Shown: positions 1 to 7,747 of the stretch, piece by piece | How the letters are laid out: each line of letters starts with the position of its first letter | Numbering within the stretch: the first letter of the stretch is position 1 | DNA from: an uncultured Corynebacterium sp. | GTDB lineage: Bacteria; Actinomycetota; Actinomycetes; Mycobacteriales; Mycobacteriaceae | Assembly: GCA_946223355.1 (NCBI GenBank) | Contig: CAMIPB010000012.1 | Location: 1-64,000 of the forward strand | Length of the DNA stretch: 64,000 bases | Direction of reading: 5' to 3' | Notes under the pieces: generated by a model | Databases searched by the model: none | What the model was told of the DNA's origin: nothing | Seen by the model: only the letters and a program-made list of their open reading frames with translations | Position numbers and translations under genes: made by a program

Positions 1-194
1 GATGCCAGGTTCTAGGTCAGGAACGAAACCTAGGCTGACAGACACGCGTCGCTGGATTTAGGCAGCGAGGGCGTAGTCACGCTGAGAGTTCTTCTCTGCG
101 TTTATAAGTTGCTACCGACGCTCACGGTGGTCGTTAGCCTTCACCGGCACGCTTCCCCTGGCTTAGTGTACGAAGTCGAAACCAAGTCGACCCC
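1..194 (-). ncRNA. ssrA: tmRNA, 5' part, truncated by the window edge
   Basis: Transfer-messenger RNA that rescues stalled ribosomes together with SmpB, encoded just upstream. On the minus strand the RNA appears to start near 194 with GGGGTCGACTTGGTTTCGAC, a typical tmRNA 5' end with the tRNA-like D arm. An open reading frame at 99-58 (minus) encodes the tag A-E-K-N-S-Q-R-D-Y-A-L-A-A followed by TAA. The C-terminal ALAA is the usual proteolysis signal and GCA is the resume codon. Only about half of a normal tmRNA lies in the window; the pseudoknots and the 3' tRNA-like half lie beyond position 1. The exact 5' end is inferred. Confidence 0.93.
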
Positions 195-273
195 TTACAC
201 GTGTAGAGCGGGTTTGTGCACTCTCTACAGTTCATTCAACGGTAGTGGAGGTGACCTTATTCCCGCAAATCTC

Positions 274-636
274 CTATTGCGTTTGATCTTCCAGCCAACG
301 CTTGAGGACAACAGCGTGGTTTATCTCGCGGTCTTTAGCGGCGTAGAGCAAGGTGACGTCGCCAGCATTGGCGGCGTCGAGAAGCTTTGCGAGTTCTTCT
401 GAGTCATTGGAGTCGAGTTCAGCGGTGTAACGCTGGCTGAACTCTTCAAAGCGCTCCGGATCATGGTCGAACCACTTACGCAGCTCGGGCGTGGGACTGA
501 CGTCTTTGAACCAGTGATCTGGTGTGAGATCGTCTTTGCTAATTCCGCGCGGCCAAAGCCTATCGACGAGCACTGAGGCCCCTGAGAGGGAATCTTTCCC
601 GGAAAGTATGTCGTGAACTTTGCTGCAAGAAATCAT
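274..636 (-). CDS. DUF488 family protein (YeaO-like)
   Basis: A 120-residue cytosolic protein of the DUF488/YeaO family, recognised by the VDRLWPRG motif near residues 24-31, the WFKD segment and the C-terminal LLYAAKD motif. The length is normal for the family. No biochemical function is established. It lies 9 bases downstream of smpB on the same strand and upstream of tmRNA, so it probably shares the smpB transcript. That neighbourhood does not prove a role in ribosome rescue. Confidence 0.85.
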   Translation of the reverse strand: MISCSKVHDILSGKDSLSGASVLVDRLWPRGISKDDLTPDHWFKDVSPTPELRKWFDHDPERFEEFSQRYTAELDSNDSEELAKLLDAANAGDVTLLYAAKDREINHAVVLKRWLEDQTQ

Positions 637-645
637 GCGCCCAGT

Positions 646-1152
646 CTAGGCGTTAATGCCCTTGACACGACGACCCAGCTCGCGGGTGATGTCACGGTCT
701 TGGTCGCGGCGTTTGATGTCCTCGCGTTTGTCGTGAAGTTCTTTACCTTGAGCCAGGCCAAGCTCGAGTTTGGCGCGGCCGTCTTTGAGGTAGACCTTAA
801 GAGGGATGAGGGTCTTGTTACCGTCACGCACCTGGCCCATGAGCCGGTCGATTTCGCGGCGGTGCAGCAAGAGTTTGCGGGTCCGCTTCGGGGAGTGGTT
901 GGTCCAGTGCCCCATGGAATACTCCGGAATATGCAAGTTGCGCAGCCAGATTTCGCCATTGTCAATAGTGGCAAAGGAATCATTAAGGGAAATCTTTCCC
1001 TCACGCATAGACTTGATTTCAGTTCCTACCAGAACCATTCCGCACTCAATGGTGTCCAGAATCTTGTAGTCATGCCGGGCACGACGGTTCGTCGCGAGCG
1101 TTGCATTGCCGTCGCGTACCGCTTCCTTTTTCTTTTTGCCCTTTTTAGCCAT
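646..1152 (-). CDS. smpB: SsrA-binding protein SmpB
   Basis: SmpB (168 residues) binds the tRNA-like domain of tmRNA, delivers it to stalled ribosomes and mimics the codon-anticodon in the A site. It shows the family core: NRRARHDYKILD at the N terminus, GTEIKSMREGKISL, the central GEIWLRNLHIPEYS strand, and the basic C-terminal tail KREDIKRRDQDRDITREL that enters the mRNA channel. The ATG start gives MAKKGKKKKEA, usual for actinobacteria. tmRNA follows downstream on the same strand, and ftsX lies 85 bases upstream. Length and motifs are complete. Confidence 0.97.
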   Translation of the reverse strand: MAKKGKKKKEAVRDGNATLATNRRARHDYKILDTIECGMVLVGTEIKSMREGKISLNDSFATIDNGEIWLRNLHIPEYSMGHWTNHSPKRTRKLLLHRREIDRLMGQVRDGNKTLIPLKVYLKDGRAKLELGLAQGKELHDKREDIKRRDQDRDITRELGRRVKGINA

Positions 1153-1237
1153 GATTTATGCGATTTTAGCGGGAAGGGGCACAGAAAGTAAAAGCCGAGG
1201 TGTCGCGCCAAGCATTGACAGCGAGGTTGACGGCCTA

Positions 1238-2140
1238 TTACTTGCGGACGTAGGCACGCAAAGTAACTTGGGCCGCCAGAGCGGAGATGACCAGTGCTGC
1301 AATGCCAACGATAGGCCAGACAACCCAGATGTCACCGGTGTTGATGGGCGCGAGCAGCTGGGCGTCGTAAAGCCCGCGCAAAGCAGAGTCGATGACATAT
1401 TTCTTAACGGCGAATATCCCTGCCCCCGCGATGAGGACACCGATCACGGTGGAAAATACCGCCTCGAAAATGAAGGGGGCTTGGGTGGTCCAGCGGGACG
1501 CACCGACCATGCGCATAATCATCATTTCATCACGACGGTTAAAGGCAGCGATTTGCACCATGTTGGCAATAAGCAAAAGTGCTGCCAGTACTTGGGCACC
1601 CGCGAGGATGAAAGTGGCGTTACGGATGGAATCCAAATTGCCTGTGGCGCCGCGGACATCTTCGGCCTGATCAACCACGCGATCTACCTGCGGGAGGTCT
1701 TCGAGCTTGTCAAAAGGCGTCATGTCTGACGGATCCTTAAGGTTGACATGCAGCTCTGCAGGCAAGGCGTCTGCAGTGGTTTCTTCCACAAGGATTGGGT
1801 CTGTTTCCTTGAACAGTTCAACGAAGCGCTCGTAGGTTTGTTCGCGATTGCGAAATTCCACGGACTCCACGTTGTCGTTGGCAGCCAGCTGCTCGCGTAC
1901 ATCAGAACACTGCTTGCTTGAGCAGTCAGTGTCCGTACCGGACACGTCCTCGGTGAACTGGACCATGACCTTCACACGGTCAAGGTAGATATCTTTAGTC
2001 TCTTTGGCCATATTGGTGACCAAGATGCCGGAGACCACCAGAGCGATGGAAATCGCTGTAGTGATAATCAGGGCAATCGTCATGGTGAGGTTGCGCCCCA
2101 GGCCCCGGAAAGCTTCACGGAAGACAAACTTTAAATTCAT
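1238..2140 (-). CDS. ftsX: Cell division permease-like protein FtsX
   Basis: The membrane partner of FtsE in the complex that activates peptidoglycan hydrolases during division. The 300-residue protein has one N-terminal membrane segment (about residues 20-45), an extracellular domain (about 46-170) with a Cys pair (CSSKQC), and three C-terminal membrane helices (about 180-295): the four-helix MacB/FtsX topology. The N terminus MNLKFVFREAFRGLGRN is typical. It starts 11 bases after the ftsE stop, so the two are co-transcribed. Confidence 0.96.
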   Translation of the reverse strand: MNLKFVFREAFRGLGRNLTMTIALIITTAISIALVVSGILVTNMAKETKDIYLDRVKVMVQFTEDVSGTDTDCSSKQCSDVREQLAANDNVESVEFRNREQTYERFVELFKETDPILVEETTADALPAELHVNLKDPSDMTPFDKLEDLPQVDRVVDQAEDVRGATGNLDSIRNATFILAGAQVLAALLLIANMVQIAAFNRRDEMMIMRMVGASRWTTQAPFIFEAVFSTVIGVLIAGAGIFAVKKYVIDSALRGLYDAQLLAPINTGDIWVVWPIVGIAALVISALAAQVTLRAYVRK

Positions 2141-2151
2141 TTCTTCGCTCC

Positions 2152-2847
2152 CTACTGCGCTTCGCCGTACACGCCGCGGGCATCATCGCGCACGAGCTTG
2201 CCGAGCTTGAGCTCAACCACGCGCTTGCGCATGTCATCAACAGCTTTGGCGTTGTGGGTAGACATGATGACTGTGGAGCCCAGTCGGTTGATCTTGGCCA
2301 ACAGCGTCATGATGTCTGCCGCTGTTGCTGGGTCCAGGTTGCCTGTGGGCTCATCCGCAAGCACGAGCAAAGGGCGGTTCACGAAGGCGCGAGCAATTGC
2401 GACGCGCTGCTGTTCACCACCGGAAAGCTCAGCTGGCAGGCGATGCGCCTTAGAATCCAGGCCGACCATGTCCAGCACTTCCGGTACAGCCTTCTTGATA
2501 ACGCGTGGCTTTTTGCCGATGACTTCTAAAGCAAAAGCCACGTTGTCGTAAACGCTTAGCTTAGGCAGAAGGCGGAAGTCCTGGAAAACGTAGCCAATAG
2601 ACTGGCGGAGTTTATTGATCTGCCCGCCTTTAAGAGCGTTGACGTGAAAGTCGTTGTAGTAGATGTTGCCTGAGGTCACGTTTTCTTCGCGCACCAGCAT
2701 CTGCAGAAATGAAGATTTACCCGAACCGGACGGGCCGATGAGGAATACAAACTCCCCCTGCTCGATCTCCAGGCTGATATCATCCAACGCCGGCCTAGTG
2801 GACGTTGGATACTGTTTGGTTACGTGCTCAAACTTAATCACGCGCAT
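2152..2847 (-). CDS. ftsE: Cell division ATP-binding protein FtsE
   Basis: An ABC ATPase that pairs with FtsX. It has a Walker A motif GPSGSGKSS, a Q-loop in YVFQDFRLL, the signature LSGGEQQRVAIARA and Walker B LVLADEPTGNLD, in the usual order. I chose the ATG at 2847 (MRVIKFEHVTKQYP, 231 residues), which matches family N termini; an in-frame TTG four codons upstream is less likely. It forms an operon with ftsX. A possible -10 element (TATTATG on the minus strand) lies just upstream. Confidence 0.95.
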   Translation of the reverse strand: MRVIKFEHVTKQYPTSTRPALDDISLEIEQGEFVFLIGPSGSGKSSFLQMLVREENVTSGNIYYNDFHVNALKGGQINKLRQSIGYVFQDFRLLPKLSVYDNVAFALEVIGKKPRVIKKAVPEVLDMVGLDSKAHRLPAELSGGEQQRVAIARAFVNRPLLVLADEPTGNLDPATAADIMTLLAKINRLGSTVIMSTHNAKAVDDMRKRVVELKLGKLVRDDARGVYGEAQ

Positions 2848-2990
2848 AACTCTAGCCAACTTCCATCACATAATAAACAGCGACATGTGAACTACGAGCT
2901 TGTAGCGCTTTAGCGACCCTAATTATGCGGCAAGTACCTTTTCAGTGTTAACGTGATGTGGATAACTAACACCTACCTAAAGGGCCAGAC

Positions 2991-4628
2991 ATGACCCCCA
3001 CATCATCTCCTACGCGCAACCAGCGCGATGACAAGAAGAAAGAACAAACACCTGGATTCCTCGGAATGGTGGAAAAGGTGGGCAACACCCTGCCGGACCC
3101 ATTTTGGCTGTTTGTCATCTTGGCAGGATTTACAGCCATCGCGAGTTGGATAGGCAGCTCCATAGGAATGAAGGCCACTGATCCACAGTCCGGCGAGGAC
3201 ATCGTGGTCACCAACCTTCTGACCACCGAAGGCATTTCCAAGATGGTCACCGAGGCGGTAACAAATTTCACTGAATTCCCACCGCTCGGTGTTATTTTGG
3301 CCGTCATGCTCGGCGTCGCTGTGGCCGAGCAATCCGGTATGCTCGCTGCACTCGTTCGGGCAATGGTCGCAAAAGTCAGCCCCGGGGTATTAACGTTTGC
3401 CGTGGCATTGGCTGGTGTCACTGGCTCGGTTGCCTCCGATGCCATCTACGTCATCCTCATTCCGCTTGGCGCAATGGCATTCCACGCGCTGGGGCGTTCA
3501 CCGATCGTCGGTGCGATGGTGGCATTCGCCGCCTCGTCAGCAGGGTTTAACGCGTCATTGATCATCAACATCACTGACCTCTTATTGGCAGGCATCTCAA
3601 CGCCGGCCGCGCAGATGGTAAGCCCCGAGTACGAAGTTTCTCCGTTAGCTAATATTTATTTTGTCATCCCATCAGCAGTGGTTTTGTCCCTCATTATCAC
3701 CGCAGTCACAGAGCTGTTTATCAAGGACAAAGCTCGCCAAATCGTAGACCACGATGAGATTAACTACGAAGAAGTTAAGTTCAGCAACACAACTGGTGAC
3801 AGCGATAACAGCGATGACAGCGATGACAATGGGAACAAGGACGAACAAGACGCGTTGAGCCTCAGTCCCGTTGAATTCAAGGGCTTGATTTACTCCGGCA
3901 TAGCAGCAGTTTTGTTCCTCGCTGGGTACTTCGCATTATTGTTTGTTCCCGGTTCCCCGCTTGCAGGTGAAGGCGGCGAGCCGATGGAATCTCCACTTAT
4001 TAAATCCATCGCTGTTCCTATCGCCCTAATGTTCTTCGTTGTGGGCTTGGTATACGGCCTGGCTACAAAATCAATCGATTCTGCCAGCGATATCCCGGCA
4101 TTCATGGGCAAAGGTCTAACGTCGTTGATCCCGATGATCGTTTTATTCTTTGCGGTTTCCCAGTTCCTCGCGTGGTTTAAATGGTCAAACCTAGGACCAT
4201 GGACAGCTATTAAAGGAGCTGAGCTTCTCCAATCCTGGAACCTGCCACCACTGCTCATGTTCGGCGCTTTCGTAATCTTGGTAGCTGGCCTCAACATTTT
4301 CATTACCTCAGGCTCTGCACAATGGGCGCTCATGGCCCCTGTGGTTGTTCCGATGATGATGTACGTGGGCGTTTCACCAGAGGTCACTCAGATGCTGTTC
4401 CGTATCGGTGACTCTCCAACCAATATCATCACCCCAATGTCGCCATACTTCGCACTGGCATTGACATTCCTGCAGCGTTACTACAAGCCGTCTGGCGTGG
4501 GCACGCTCATGTCCCTGGCATTGCCGTATTCAGTGGCCATGATCGTGGGCTGGTTCGTGTTCTTCGTCATCTGGTACCTAATCGGCATCCCGCTGGGACC
4601 AGGCTCCCCTATGACTTTCCCGGCTTAA
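2991..4628 (+). CDS. AbgT family transporter
   Basis: A 545-residue inner-membrane protein of the AbgT family, whose members import p-aminobenzoyl-glutamate or export sulfonamide-type antimetabolites. It has the family's polytopic pattern with helical hairpins, including TGSVASDAIYVILIPLGA, SAGFNASLIINITDLLLAGIST, ITSGSAQWALMAPVVVPM and RIGDSPTNIITPMSPYF. A cytosolic loop near residues 262-292 carries a low-complexity Asp/Ser/Asn stretch. The gene stands alone on the plus strand between ftsE and prfB, both on the minus strand; C. glutamicum has ftsE and prfB adjacent, so this looks like an insertion. The actual substrate is not shown by the sequence. Confidence 0.9.
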   Translation: MTPTSSPTRNQRDDKKKEQTPGFLGMVEKVGNTLPDPFWLFVILAGFTAIASWIGSSIGMKATDPQSGEDIVVTNLLTTEGISKMVTEAVTNFTEFPPLGVILAVMLGVAVAEQSGMLAALVRAMVAKVSPGVLTFAVALAGVTGSVASDAIYVILIPLGAMAFHALGRSPIVGAMVAFAASSAGFNASLIINITDLLLAGISTPAAQMVSPEYEVSPLANIYFVIPSAVVLSLIITAVTELFIKDKARQIVDHDEINYEEVKFSNTTGDSDNSDDSDDNGNKDEQDALSLSPVEFKGLIYSGIAAVLFLAGYFALLFVPGSPLAGEGGEPMESPLIKSIAVPIALMFFVVGLVYGLATKSIDSASDIPAFMGKGLTSLIPMIVLFFAVSQFLAWFKWSNLGPWTAIKGAELLQSWNLPPLLMFGAFVILVAGLNIFITSGSAQWALMAPVVVPMMMYVGVSPEVTQMLFRIGDSPTNIITPMSPYFALALTFLQRYYKPSGVGTLMSLALPYSVAMIVGWFVFFVIWYLIGIPLGPGSPMTFPA

Positions 4629-4697
4629 GCAATCTGAGCTAGGAAGGCCAAAGACAGCCAGGAAAGAATCCTCCCGCGCTAAAACTGGAGCACGATG

Positions 4698-5810
4698 CTA
4701 CTCGGTGGTTTCTTGCTCCATGCGCCAACGAATTCCGGCTTCTAGCAAGCCATCAATATCACCGTCTAGGACCTTTTGCGGATCACCAACCTCGAAGTTG
4801 GTGCGCAGGTCTTTCACCATCTGATACGGGTGCAAAACATAGGAACGCATCTGGTTACCCCACGACGCGTTGCCTCCGGCACCTAACGCATCTAGCTCCG
4901 CACGCTCTTCCTGACGCTTGCGTTCGAGCAATTTAGCCTGCAAAACACGCATTGCCGACGCCTTGTTTTGAATCTGCGACTTCTCATTCTGGCAGGTAAC
5001 CACAATTCCTGTAGGAACGTGAGTAATTCGTACAGCGGAGTCGGTGGTATTAACCGATTGACCACCAGGTCCAGACGAGCGGTACACATCCACTCGGATA
5101 TCCGCTTCTGGCACGTCGATGTGGTCTGTCGTTTCCACAACAGGCAAAACTTCTACTTCGGCAAAAGATGTCTGGCGCCGTGCCTGATTATCAAACGGCG
5201 AAATGCGAACCAGGCGATGTGCGCCCTGTTCCACGGACAGCGTGCCATACATATACTCACCGTGGACCGCGAAAGTCGCTGACTTAATACCAGCTTCTTC
5301 CGCATAGGAGATGTCATAGACATCAACTTTGTGTCCATTCTTTTCTGCCCACCGGATATACATCCGCATGAGCATCTCAGCCCAGTCCGCTGCGTCAACC
5401 CCACCGGCTCCGGACCGGATGTTAATCACAGCCTCCCGCTGGTCATATTCGCCCGACAGCATAGTTGTAACTTCCAGGGCATCAATTGTTTCTTTCAGCT
5501 CCGAAAGCTCGGTTTGAGCCATTTCAACCGCGTCTGCCTCGCCAGATTCTTCCTCTGCTAGCTCGTACATTACGGGGACGTCGTCAAGCCTTTGCCGCAA
5601 TGAGGAGAGCTTGCGCAATTTTGCCTGCGCAGCAGAGAGCGCCGACGTGACCTTTTGGGCATGGTCCGGGTCATCCCACAAGCTCGGATCCGCAGCCTTT
5701 TGTTCTAACTCACGAACTTCATCACCAAGCGCATCCTGGTCCATGACCTTTTCAATCGTGGTCAAGGTAGCGGAAAGCTCATCTAGTGCTGCAGAAATCT
5801 CCGGTTTCAT
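4698..5810 (-). CDS. prfB: Peptide chain release factor 2
   Basis: RF2 recognises UGA and UAA stop codons and triggers peptidyl-tRNA hydrolysis. The SPF tripeptide that reads the stop codon is present (RISPFDNQARRQ), as is the catalytic GGQ loop (SSGPGGQSVNTTDSAV). I chose ATG 5810, giving MKPEISAALDEL and 370 residues, which matches corynebacterial RF2. The open frame runs 39 codons further upstream but that part is unlike the family. The frame is uninterrupted, so the programmed +1 frameshift found in many other bacteria is absent. Confidence 0.96.
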   Translation of the reverse strand: MKPEISAALDELSATLTTIEKVMDQDALGDEVRELEQKAADPSLWDDPDHAQKVTSALSAAQAKLRKLSSLRQRLDDVPVMYELAEEESGEADAVEMAQTELSELKETIDALEVTTMLSGEYDQREAVINIRSGAGGVDAADWAEMLMRMYIRWAEKNGHKVDVYDISYAEEAGIKSATFAVHGEYMYGTLSVEQGAHRLVRISPFDNQARRQTSFAEVEVLPVVETTDHIDVPEADIRVDVYRSSGPGGQSVNTTDSAVRITHVPTGIVVTCQNEKSQIQNKASAMRVLQAKLLERKRQEERAELDALGAGGNASWGNQMRSYVLHPYQMVKDLRTNFEVGDPQKVLDGDIDGLLEAGIRWRMEQETTE

Positions 5811-5878
5811 GATGCACAAGTCTACCCAGGCGCCTGCCATGATTCGCATTAGGTTTGATTTCAAGCGACAATGGTGCC

Positions 5879-6763
5879 ATGACTTCGGAGCACAGCACTT
5901 CTCAACCCCAGCAATCTTCACAGCCAACGCTGGAAGAAATGATTGATGCGATTTCCAAGACTTTCATGGTGGCGCATGTCGACGACACCGACGCCCATCT
6001 CGCGCAAGCGCTTGTCTACAACGCCGGCCGTCTGGCGTGGCGCATGCGCGAGCAAGGGTTAAGCTCCATCGACCAAAAAACTTCTGTCTCCGACGTAGTT
6101 ACTGAAGCCGACCGCGCTGCTGAACGCTTCGTGGCAAATATTTTAGAAAACCTCCGTCCCAACGATGGCATCGTGGGCGAAGAGGGAGCAGAACGTGAAT
6201 CAACGTCCGGCCGCTACTGGGTCATCGATCCAGTAGATGGAACGTACAACTTCTCCTCCGGCTCAGACTACTGGTGCTCCGCGCTGGCTTTGGTGGAAGG
6301 TAATCCTGCACAACCAACTTCTTTGCTCATGGGTGCTGTTCACCGTCCAGCAATGGGCTACACCTGGTTCGGGGGCAAGGACTTCCCTACCACCCGCGAT
6401 GGCAAAGAGGTTTCCGTCAAGGATAATTGCGCGGCCGCTGCTACTTCCTTAGTAAGCTATCTCCACCCGCGTGATATGAGCAATGACGCTATCCGTGAGA
6501 CCTGGCTCAAAGCAGCCAATCGCTTTGCCACCGTGCGCATGTTGGGCGCGGGTTCTATTGATCTGTCCTCTATCGCGGATGGCTCCTGGGGCGCGTGGAT
6601 GCAGCATTCCGTCGCAGACTGGGACTGGCTGCCGGGCAAGGCCCTCGTTGAGGCTGCCGGGGGTATTGCTAAGAAAATTGAAGCAGGTGGGGTAGTCTGG
6701 TGCGTCGCTGGAAATGCGGAAGTTGTCGCTGAGATTGAATCCGCCATTTCCGCTGAGTCATAA
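5879..6763 (+). CDS. Inositol monophosphatase family protein
   Basis: A 294-residue sugar- or inositol-phosphate phosphatase-fold enzyme. The metal-binding motifs are present: VVTEAD (about residue 72), GEEGAE, WVIDPVDGTYNFSSG and the C-terminal VADWDWLPGKALVEAAGG. The start is ATG 5879 (MTSEHSTSQ); an in-frame TTG at 5855 would run into the prfB 5' region. It corresponds in position to the IMPase-like gene beside hisN in C. glutamicum. It is followed 30 bases later by hisN on the same strand. The substrate is undetermined. Confidence 0.9.
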   Translation: MTSEHSTSQPQQSSQPTLEEMIDAISKTFMVAHVDDTDAHLAQALVYNAGRLAWRMREQGLSSIDQKTSVSDVVTEADRAAERFVANILENLRPNDGIVGEEGAERESTSGRYWVIDPVDGTYNFSSGSDYWCSALALVEGNPAQPTSLLMGAVHRPAMGYTWFGGKDFPTTRDGKEVSVKDNCAAAATSLVSYLHPRDMSNDAIRETWLKAANRFATVRMLGAGSIDLSSIADGSWGAWMQHSVADWDWLPGKALVEAAGGIAKKIEAGGVVWCVAGNAEVVAEIESAISAES

Positions 6764-6793
6764 AAGTAATTTTTGTCCGCAGGAGCGCACGCA

Positions 6794-7747
6794 ATGGGAA
6801 ATATCAGTAAGTACAAGGAAGACCTCGGGCTCGCTCTCGAGCTCGCAGGCCTCGCTGACAACCTGTCGATGCAGCGTTTCGAAGCTGCCGATCTGTCCAT
6901 CAAGAACAAGGCTGATGACTCCCCTGTCACCGACGCCGACCTAGCCATTGAAAAGCTGCTGCGCGAAAAGCTGGCGCATGCTCGCCCTAAGGATCAGGTC
7001 ATGGGCGAAGAATACGGCGGCAAGGTAAAACCAGAAGGACGCCAATGGCTCGTTGACCCTATCGACGGTACTAAGAGCTATTACCGTGGCGTTCCTGTGT
7101 GGGCCACCATCATCACATTGCTTATCGACGGCGTGCCTGTAGTCGGTGTCGTTTCCGCTCCGGCACTGCGTCGTCGCTGGTACGCATCCCAGGGAGCTGG
7201 AGCCTTCCGCGTATTTGGCGGACAACCAAAGCGTCTGCGCGTCTCGTCCATCGAAGACATCGAGGAAGCATCTTTGGCAGTGGGCTCTTTACAAAACTGG
7301 AAAAAGGCCGGCCTATATGAAAATTTGCTTGATCTCGCCGGCGAGTGCTGGCGTATGCGCGGCTATGGTGATTTTTGGAACTACTGCCTCGTAGCTGAAG
7401 GTGCCGTTGATATTGCGATGGAGGCCGAGGCCTCACCGTGGGATCTTGCAGCCCCAGCCATCATCGTGAAAGAAGCAGGCGGCGCGTTTACTGATCTTAA
7501 GGGTGTACGCGGCCCGTTCGGCGGTTCTGCTGTTGCCACCAATGGCCGCCTGCATGCCAGCGTGTTGCGCACAATGGATCAAATTGCGGACGATGAAACC
7601 CCAACAACGTCCCAGTTCATGGCCGTCACCACCGCTGACGGGGCTGGTGCGACCAGCGCAGCTGACGCGAACACCGGCAACGCGGGAGTGCAGCCGGCTA
7701 GCGAGCCGGTGGCGGCCACCAGCGGGCGCCACCGTGTTAGCGACTAA
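6794..7747 (+). CDS. hisN: Histidinol-phosphate phosphatase HisN (IMPase family)
   Basis: Probably the enzyme that dephosphorylates L-histidinol phosphate in histidine synthesis; Corynebacterium uses this IMPase-type enzyme. The protein closely resembles C. glutamicum HisN in remembered features: PVTDADLA, GEEYGG, QWLVDPIDGTKSY, RGVPVWAT, RMRGYGDFW and SPWDLAAPAIIVKEAGG. The start is ATG 6794 with an AGGAG sequence about 10 bases upstream. At 317 residues it is longer than the roughly 260 of the C. glutamicum enzyme because of an Ala/Thr/Ser-rich tail of about 50 residues. Its stop abuts the stop of the convergent protease gene. Confidence 0.88.
   Translation: MGNISKYKEDLGLALELAGLADNLSMQRFEAADLSIKNKADDSPVTDADLAIEKLLREKLAHARPKDQVMGEEYGGKVKPEGRQWLVDPIDGTKSYYRGVPVWATIITLLIDGVPVVGVVSAPALRRRWYASQGAGAFRVFGGQPKRLRVSSIEDIEEASLAVGSLQNWKKAGLYENLLDLAGECWRMRGYGDFWNYCLVAEGAVDIAMEAEASPWDLAAPAIIVKEAGGAFTDLKGVRGPFGGSAVATNGRLHASVLRTMDQIADDETPTTSQFMAVTTADGAGATSAADANTGNAGVQPASEPVAATSGRHRVSD

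Noticed and set aside
4698..5927. Programmed +1 frameshift in prfB
   Set aside because: The RF2 frame is continuous from the start to the stop and there is no in-frame UGA near codon 26, so no frameshift is needed.
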